64,000 bases of DNA, from the NCBI RefSeq assembly GCF_013450295.1, contig NZ_SKBR01000002.1, positions 1,202,501 through 1,266,500 on the forward strand, read 5' to 3'. This document shows, piece by piece, positions 59,444 to 64,000 of this stretch. The DNA comes from Streptomyces sp. AJS327. Its GTDB lineage: Bacteria; Actinomycetota; Actinomycetes; Streptomycetales; Streptomycetaceae. Every line of letters begins with the position of its first letter. Position 1 is the stretch's first letter. The position numbers and the translations under genes are program-made. The notes beneath the pieces are model-generated. The model was not told the DNA's origin. It was given only the letters and a program-made list of their open reading frames with translations, and searched no databases.

Positions 59444-62095
59444 ATGGGTCACCCCGCCCTCAACCAGAACCAGCGCGGCTCCGCGACCGTCGACCCCACC
59501 ATCGATCTCCCCGCGCGACCGCACCCCACCGAACCCCCGGGCCCGGCCGCCCCCCACCCCCGGCACGCCCCAGCCGCCTGGGACGCCCCTCCGCTCGGCC
59601 CGCCCGCGGCCGCCCCACCCGCACCGCAGGCCTACCCGCCGAGGACCAGCGTGCCGAAGGCCCGCCCGCCGACGGCCGGTTCACCCGCGGCCACCCCGCC
59701 CCCAGGCAGCGGCCCATCGCCGTGCCACCCACCGCGCGACGCCCCCGGCCCGGGCCGGGGGCGGGTGGTGGCCGCCGCGCTGATGCTCACCACGCTGCTC
59801 GCCACCCTCGATCAGACCGTCGTCGCGACCGCCCTGCCGGAGATCGCCGGAGAGCTGGGCGGCGTCCACTCCCCGCCCTGGGTCGTCACCGCCTACCTGC
59901 TCGCGGCGGCGGTGGTGATGCCGGTCCACGGGAAACTCGGTGACCTGCTCGGCCGCAAGGGCGTCTTCCTCTGCGCCGTAGCTGTGTTCTCCCTCGGCTC
60001 CGGACTCGCGGGCTGGTCGCGCACCATGGAGGAGCTGATCGTCTTCCGGGCCGTGCAGGGCGCGGGCGCCGGGGGCCTGGTGGTCGGCGCTCAGGCGATC
60101 ATCGCCGATCTCGCCCCACCCCGTTCCCGCGCCCGCTATCTCGGCCTGTTCGGCGCGGCGTTCGGCGTCGCGGCCGTCGCGGGACCGCTCCTCGGCGGCT
60201 GGTTCACCGACACCCTCTCCTGGCGCTGGTGCTTCATCGTCAACGTCCCCGCCGGGCTGCTCACCCTTCTGGTGATCGGAGGCGTGCCGCACCTCCCGCG
60301 CCCCCGCGTCCGCCGACGGCTGGACGTGCCCGGCGCGCTGCTCCTCGCCGCCCTCTCCACCTGCCTGGTACTCCTCGCCACCTGGGGCGGTGGCGAGTAC
60401 GCCTGGCACGATCCCGTCATCCTCGGCCTCGCCGGTGGTGCGCTGCTCGCCCTGCCGCTCTTCCTCCTCGCCGAGCGCCGCGCCGCCGAACCCCTCCTGC
60501 CACCACGTCTGTTCCGCGACCGCACGGTCGCCCTCACCAGCGTGCTCGCGGTCCTCGTCGGGGCCGCCCTGTTCGGCGCGACCAGCTACCTGCCCGGCCT
60601 CCTCCGGATGGTCGAGGGCGTCAGCGCCACCCGGTCCGGCCTGCTGATGCTTCCCATGGCGGCCGGGCTGGCCCTCGCCTCGGTGGCGTCCGGGCTGCTC
60701 ATCTCCCGCACCGGCCGCTACCGGTCCCTCCTGGTGCTCGGCTGCGCCTGCGCCACGGCGGGGATGTGGCTGCTGTCCCGGCTGGAGCCCGACGCTCCCC
60801 GGCACGGCTACGCGCTGTGGACCGCGCTTCTCGGGATCGGCGTCGGCCTTGTGCTGCCCGCCCTGATCGTCGCCGCGCAGAACGCGGTTCCGACGAGCGA
60901 CCTCGGCGTCACCACCGGCGCGCACACCTACTTCCGGCAGATCGGCGGCAGCGCGGGCGCGGCCCTGCTCTGCGGCCTGCTGAGCCACCGGCTCGCCGCC
61001 GGATCCGACCGGGAACCGCCGCCGGACGCCAGCGGGCTCCCCGGGAGCGAGTTCCTGACGCCGCAGCTGGTGACCCAACTCCCCACCGTCGTACCGGACT
61101 CCCACGCCCCCCTCTACGCCGAGGCCATGCCCGGCGTCTTCCGCTACCTCGCGCCCGTACTGCTGCTCGCGCTCCTGATCGCCCTCGCCCTCAAGGAGAG
61201 TCCCCTGTTGTCCCAGAACGCCTCCGTGCCCTCGCCGCGTCCCTCTGACAACGGCGCCCAGCCCCCGCCCGCCCCCTCGGACCCGGACGCCCCCACGGCG
61301 CCGGTCGCCGCCGAGGCCCCGGCCGCGCGGAACCGCTCCGGTGCCCCCGTCTGCGGCAGTGTCCGGCACCCCGACGGCTCCGGTGTGGCGCGAGCCGCGC
61401 TGACCCTCGTCGACGGCTCGGGACGGCAGGTCGGCCGGGGCGGTACGGGCGAAGACGGCCGGTACGCGCTGGGCACCCCAGGCGAGGGCAGCTACGTCCT
61501 CATCGCCGCCGCCGACGGGCACCAGCCGCGGGCCGTCACCGTCACCGTGCGCGGGCGGCCCGTCGACCTCGACGTGGTGCTCGGCGGCGCCGGGAGCCTG
61601 TCCGGCTCGGTGTGCACGGCGGACGGGCACCCCGTGCGGGAGGCCGCCGTCACCCTGACGGACGCCTGCGGTGAGGTCGTCGCCTCGGCGCGCACCGCGC
61701 GGGACGGCGGCTACCTCATGGCCGGGCTCGTCGCCGGTGAGTACACCCTCGCGGCCAGCGCCTCCGCCTACCGTCCGGCCGCGCTGCCGGTGTCGGTGCG
61801 CGCGGCGCACGAGACCCGGCAGGACCTCGAACTCGCCGGTGGCTCGGTGCTGCGCGGCGCCGTCCGGGCCGACGGCGGCCAGACCGTCACCGACGCCCGG
61901 GTGACCCTGGTGGACGCGGCGGGCAACGTCGTCGACACGGCGACGACCGGCCCGGACGGCGCCTTCCGCTTCGTCGATCTCTCCGCGGGCGAGTACACCG
62001 TGATCGCCTCGGGCTATCCCCCGGTCGCCACCGCGCTGCGCGTCGACGGGGGAGGCCGCACCGAACAGGACCTCCACCTCGGCCACGACTCCTGA
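59444..62095 (+). CDS. MFS (DHA2) transporter fused to three carboxypeptidase-regulatory-like repeats
   Basis: An 883-residue protein. Residues 1-105 are Pro-rich and disordered. Residues ~107-585 have 14 hydrophobic segments of the EmrB/QacA drug exporter type: LDQTVVATALPEIAGELG (motif D1), GKLGDLLGRKG (motif A) and a motif C-like GAAFGVAAVAGPLLGGW. Residues ~633-880 contain three ~80-residue beta-sandwich repeats (GAPVCGSVRHPDG..., GSLSGSVCTADG..., GSVLRGAVRADGG...) of the carboxypeptidase-regulatory/CnaB type, which would be cytoplasmic with 14 spans. ATG 59444 has a good ribosome site; ATG 59390 has none. Substrate unknown. Confidence 0.87.
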   Translation: MGHPALNQNQRGSATVDPTIDLPARPHPTEPPGPAAPHPRHAPAAWDAPPLGPPAAAPPAPQAYPPRTSVPKARPPTAGSPAATPPPGSGPSPCHPPRDAPGPGRGRVVAAALMLTTLLATLDQTVVATALPEIAGELGGVHSPPWVVTAYLLAAAVVMPVHGKLGDLLGRKGVFLCAVAVFSLGSGLAGWSRTMEELIVFRAVQGAGAGGLVVGAQAIIADLAPPRSRARYLGLFGAAFGVAAVAGPLLGGWFTDTLSWRWCFIVNVPAGLLTLLVIGGVPHLPRPRVRRRLDVPGALLLAALSTCLVLLATWGGGEYAWHDPVILGLAGGALLALPLFLLAERRAAEPLLPPRLFRDRTVALTSVLAVLVGAALFGATSYLPGLLRMVEGVSATRSGLLMLPMAAGLALASVASGLLISRTGRYRSLLVLGCACATAGMWLLSRLEPDAPRHGYALWTALLGIGVGLVLPALIVAAQNAVPTSDLGVTTGAHTYFRQIGGSAGAALLCGLLSHRLAAGSDREPPPDASGLPGSEFLTPQLVTQLPTVVPDSHAPLYAEAMPGVFRYLAPVLLLALLIALALKESPLLSQNASVPSPRPSDNGAQPPPAPSDPDAPTAPVAAEAPAARNRSGAPVCGSVRHPDGSGVARAALTLVDGSGRQVGRGGTGEDGRYALGTPGEGSYVLIAAADGHQPRAVTVTVRGRPVDLDVVLGGAGSLSGSVCTADGHPVREAAVTLTDACGEVVASARTARDGGYLMAGLVAGEYTLAASASAYRPAALPVSVRAAHETRQDLELAGGSVLRGAVRADGGQTVTDARVTLVDAAGNVVDTATTGPDGAFRFVDLSAGEYTVIASGYPPVATALRVDGGGRTEQDLHLGHDS

Positions 62096-62214
62096 CGGGT
62101 ACGCGCTGACAGCGCACCGCCCCGGACGCCGTACCGGAAGCCGTCCCCGGTCTCCGGAGCCGGGGCGGCCGCACCGGAACGGGCGCGGAGACCGTCCCGA
62201 CAGCGCGCTACCCG
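62096..62214 (+). terminator. nested inverted repeats after MFS gene
   Basis: Outer arms CGGGTA/CGCGCTG (62096-62108) with CAGCGCG/TACCCG (62201-62214), inner CCGCCCCGG (62117-62125) with CCGGGGCGG (62160-62168), and CCCCGG/CCGGGG (62145-62150, 62160-62165) as an alternative. The last is the likeliest terminator. Confidence 0.6.
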
Positions 62215-62446
62215 CACCCCTCACCGGCCTCTTCTGTCCCGTCCATCCCGCTTCGACCGCTCCCGCGCCGCACTCGGCGCCGGAACCGGCCACATCGGTC
62301 CGACCGCTGCGAAACCCGGCGGAAACCTCGGACACCGCCCGCTGAATGGCTGGTCAATGGGCGGAAAGGATGATGTCTCGGCCACCCCGTCCCCGAGTTA
62401 TCCACAGGGGTGTCGCCCCGTCAGGCGACCGCGTAACGTGCCGCTC
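62215..62446. promoter_or_regulatory. upstream region of DppA gene
   Basis: TAACGT (62434-62439) is 7 nt before ATG 62447, with TGTCGC (62411-62416) as a weak -35 at 17 nt. TTATCCACA (62398-62406) matches the E. coli DnaA box, as a single copy. Confidence 0.45.
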
Positions 62447-63283
62447 ATGAAGATCCTGATCAGTGCCGACATGGAAGGCGCCACGGGGGTGACCTGGCCC
62501 GCCGACGTGCTGCCCGGCACCCCCCAATGGGAGCGCTGCCGCCCGCTGTTCACCTCGGACGTGAACGCCGCCATCGCCGGATTCCACGCCGGGGGCGCCG
62601 AGGAGGTGCTGGTCAACGAGGCCCACTGGACCATGCGCAACCTGCTGCTCGAACAGCTCGATGACCGCGCCCAGATGCTGACCGGCCGCCACAAGGACCT
62701 CAGCATGCTCGAAGGCATCCAGCACGGAGACGTCGACGGCGTCGCCTTCGTCGGCTACCACACCGGCGCGGGTGCCGAGGGGGTCCTCGCCCACACCTAC
62801 CTCGCCAACTCCATCACCGGAGTCTGGGCCGACGGCGTCCGCGCCAGCGAGGGATTCCTCAACTCCCTCGTCGCCGAGGAGTTCGGCGTCCCCGTCATCC
62901 TCATCACGGGCGACGACCGCACCGCCGAGGACGCCCGGGGGTACGCCCCCCACGCCGAGACCGTCGCCGTCAAGGACTACGTCTCCCGGTACGCCGCCGT
63001 CTGCCGCACTCCCGCCCGCAGCGCGGCCGACATCGAGGCCGCGGCGGCCCGCGCCGTCGCCCTGGCCGGGCGCACCACCCCACCACCGAGTCCCCGCCCC
63101 CACACCGTCGAGCTTGAGTTCGACGCCGAGCACCTCGGGGGCGCCGCCACCGTCGTCCCCGGAGTCGAGCGCGTGGCCGAGCGCCGCGTCTCCTACACAA
63201 CCCCCTCGATGTACGAAGCGATCCGCTGCTTCAAGGCCGTCACCACGGTCGTCTCGGCGGCGGTGGAGGAAGCGTATGGCTGA
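62447..63283 (+). CDS. dppA: M55-family D-aminopeptidase (DppA type)
   Basis: A zinc peptidase that releases D-amino acids from peptides, for example D-Ala-D-Ala. The 278-residue protein has the family metal motif at its N-terminus (ISADMEGATGV, with D8 and E10), VNEAHWTMRNLL, GYHTGAGAEGVLAHTY and ITGDDRTAEDA, in the order seen in Bacillus DppA. Leaderless start at ATG 62447. It overlaps the next peptidase gene by 8 nt, so they form an operon for peptide or peptidoglycan amino acid recovery. Confidence 0.9.
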   Translation: MKILISADMEGATGVTWPADVLPGTPQWERCRPLFTSDVNAAIAGFHAGGAEEVLVNEAHWTMRNLLLEQLDDRAQMLTGRHKDLSMLEGIQHGDVDGVAFVGYHTGAGAEGVLAHTYLANSITGVWADGVRASEGFLNSLVAEEFGVPVILITGDDRTAEDARGYAPHAETVAVKDYVSRYAAVCRTPARSAADIEAAAARAVALAGRTTPPPSPRPHTVELEFDAEHLGGAATVVPGVERVAERRVSYTTPSMYEAIRCFKAVTTVVSAAVEEAYG

Positions 63284-64000
63284 GCGAGCACCGCACATCG
63301 ACCAGATCGCGCTGGACGAGGTCGTCACGGCCACCTCCGACCTCATCCGGATGGACACCACCAACCGTGGCCACGGCGAGGGTTCGGAGCGCCAGGCCGC
63401 CGAGTACGTCGCGGACCGCCTGGCGGACGTCGGTATCGAACCCGTCATGCTGGAGAAGGCGCCCGAGCGGACGAACGTCGTCGCCCGCGTCCCCGGCAGC
63501 GACCCCTCGGCGGACGCCCTGCTCCTCCACGGCCACCTCGACGTGGTCCCCGCCGAACCCGCCGACTGGAGCGTCCACCCCTTCTCCGGGGAGATCCGGG
63601 ACGACGTGATCTGGGGTCGCGGTGCGATCGACATGAAGAACATGGACGCGATGATCCTCACCGTCGTCCGTGCCTGGGCCCGTGCCGGGATCCGCCCGCG
63701 CCGGGACGTCGTGCTCGCCTTCACCGCCGACGAGGAGGACAGCGCCGAGTTCGGCTCCGAGTACCTCGCCGACGCCCACCCCGACCTCTTCGAGGGCTGT
63801 ACCGAGGGCTTCAGCGAGTCCGGCGCCTTCACCTTCCACCCCGGCAACGGCCTGCGCATCTACCCCGTGGCCGCCGGGGAGCGCGGCACCGCCTGGCTCA
63901 ACCTCACCGCCCAGGGCACCGCGGGGCACGGTTCGAAGGTCAACCGCGCCAACGCCGTCAGCAGGGTCGCCGACGCCGTCAGCAGAATCGGCGCCCACCA
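63276..64000 (+). CDS. M20-family metallopeptidase (partial, runs off window)
   Basis: The reading frame is open from ATG 63276 to the end of the window (241 residues seen). It is an M20/ArgE/DapE-type zinc peptidase: LLLHGHLDVVPAEPADWSVHPF (first zinc His and catalytic Asp), WGRGAIDMKNMDAM (bridging Asp), FTADEEDSAEFGSEYL (catalytic Glu), and the start of the dimerisation domain, LNLTAQGTAGHGSKVNRANAV. GGAGG lies 7 nt before the start, inside the end of dppA. Substrate unknown; peptides or N-acylated amino acids are typical. Confidence 0.9.
   Translation, partial: MAERAPHIDQIALDEVVTATSDLIRMDTTNRGHGEGSERQAAEYVADRLADVGIEPVMLEKAPERTNVVARVPGSDPSADALLLHGHLDVVPAEPADWSVHPFSGEIRDDVIWGRGAIDMKNMDAMILTVVRAWARAGIRPRRDVVLAFTADEEDSAEFGSEYLADAHPDLFEGCTEGFSESGAFTFHPGNGLRIYPVAAGERGTAWLNLTAQGTAGHGSKVNRANAVSRVADAVSRIGAH

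Noticed and set aside
59240..59450. Frame reading SPEQLLRIGELDGVATGYVP upstream of the MFS gene
   Set aside because: It looks protein-like for ~50 residues but has no start signal and continues into low-complexity sequence opposite the MFS frame. I could not link it to any family.
62398..62406. TTATCCACA, a perfect E. coli-type DnaA box
   Set aside because: A single copy in a promoter, with no box cluster, dnaA or dnaN. It is not evidence for an origin.
1..64000. tRNA genes, rRNA genes, insertion sequences, integrases and CRISPR arrays
   Set aside because: I looked for T-loop GGTTCGA-type sequences, transposase/integrase motifs and evenly spaced repeats and found none that hold up.

Overview
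The window looks like a piece of a Streptomyces (or close relative) chromosome arm. GC content is very high, GTG starts and ATGA/GTGA gene overlaps are common, Shine-Dalgarno sites alternate with many apparently leaderless genes (a TANNNT-like -10 box 6-7 nt before the start codon), and several families are typical of the genus: RNase Sa, a ROK kinase, the GluABCD importer, and crotonyl-CoA carboxylase/reductase in an ethylmalonyl-CoA operon. I found no rRNA, tRNA, IS element, prophage or CRISPR array. The window reads as stable chromosomal metabolic DNA rather than an island.

Layout. 0.3-2.8 kb: allantoin utilisation (allantoinase, allantoicase) behind a promoter with inverted repeats. 3.2-6.2 kb: a secreted RNase Sa homologue, a 2-keto-3-deoxygluconate kinase and KDPG-aldolase-like pair, and a GNAT acetyltransferase. 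6.2-12.5 kb: a sugar or inositol module with a divergent Gfo/Idh/MocA dehydrogenase, a binding-protein/permease/ATPase importer, a ROK kinase and a small membrane protein. 12.7-18 kb: single genes (PcaL-type fusion, metallo-beta-lactamase-fold hydrolase, ExoIII, secreted SGNH hydrolase). 18.3-21.7 kb: a GluABCD-type amino acid importer. 21.8-24.7 kb: an unknown membrane protein and an exported gamma-glutamyltransferase.

24.9-31.7 kb: a reductive pyrimidine catabolism cluster (amidohydrolase, beta-alanine-type transaminase, dihydropyrimidinase, LLM/F420 oxidoreductase, NCS1 permease). 31.7-42.8 kb: mostly single genes (lipoate ligase-like protein, DinB, B3/B4-domain protein, sirtuin, cytosolic GGT-like protein, inositol-monophosphatase-like enzyme, CrtI-like oxidoreductase, BCCT transporter, glycerate kinase). 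43-54.2 kb, all leftward: 3-hydroxyacyl-CoA dehydrogenase, TetR regulator, the ethylmalonyl-CoA operon (ccr, meaA, mcl, mch, acyl-CoA dehydrogenase), then psd-pssA. 54.5-64 kb: HEAT-repeat protein, a two-repeat ABM-like protein, a flavin/PNPOx protein, an SplB-like radical SAM enzyme with a probable LexA box, SRPBCC, an MFS transporter fused to three beta-sandwich repeats, and a DppA/M20 peptidase pair that runs off the window.

The recurring themes are scavenging of purine and pyrimidine nitrogen, uptake of sugars and amino acids, and C2/C4 carbon assimilation by the ethylmalonyl-CoA route, which in streptomycetes also supplies polyketide extender units. I did not see a convincing wholly new system. 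The best leads are a possible F420-linked step in pyrimidine catabolism, the twin operator at the ccr promoter, a KDPG aldolase homologue without its Schiff-base lysine, a two-copy 3-hydroxyacyl-CoA dehydrogenase whose first copy looks inactive, the LexA-like box at the radical SAM gene, and the MFS-repeat fusion.
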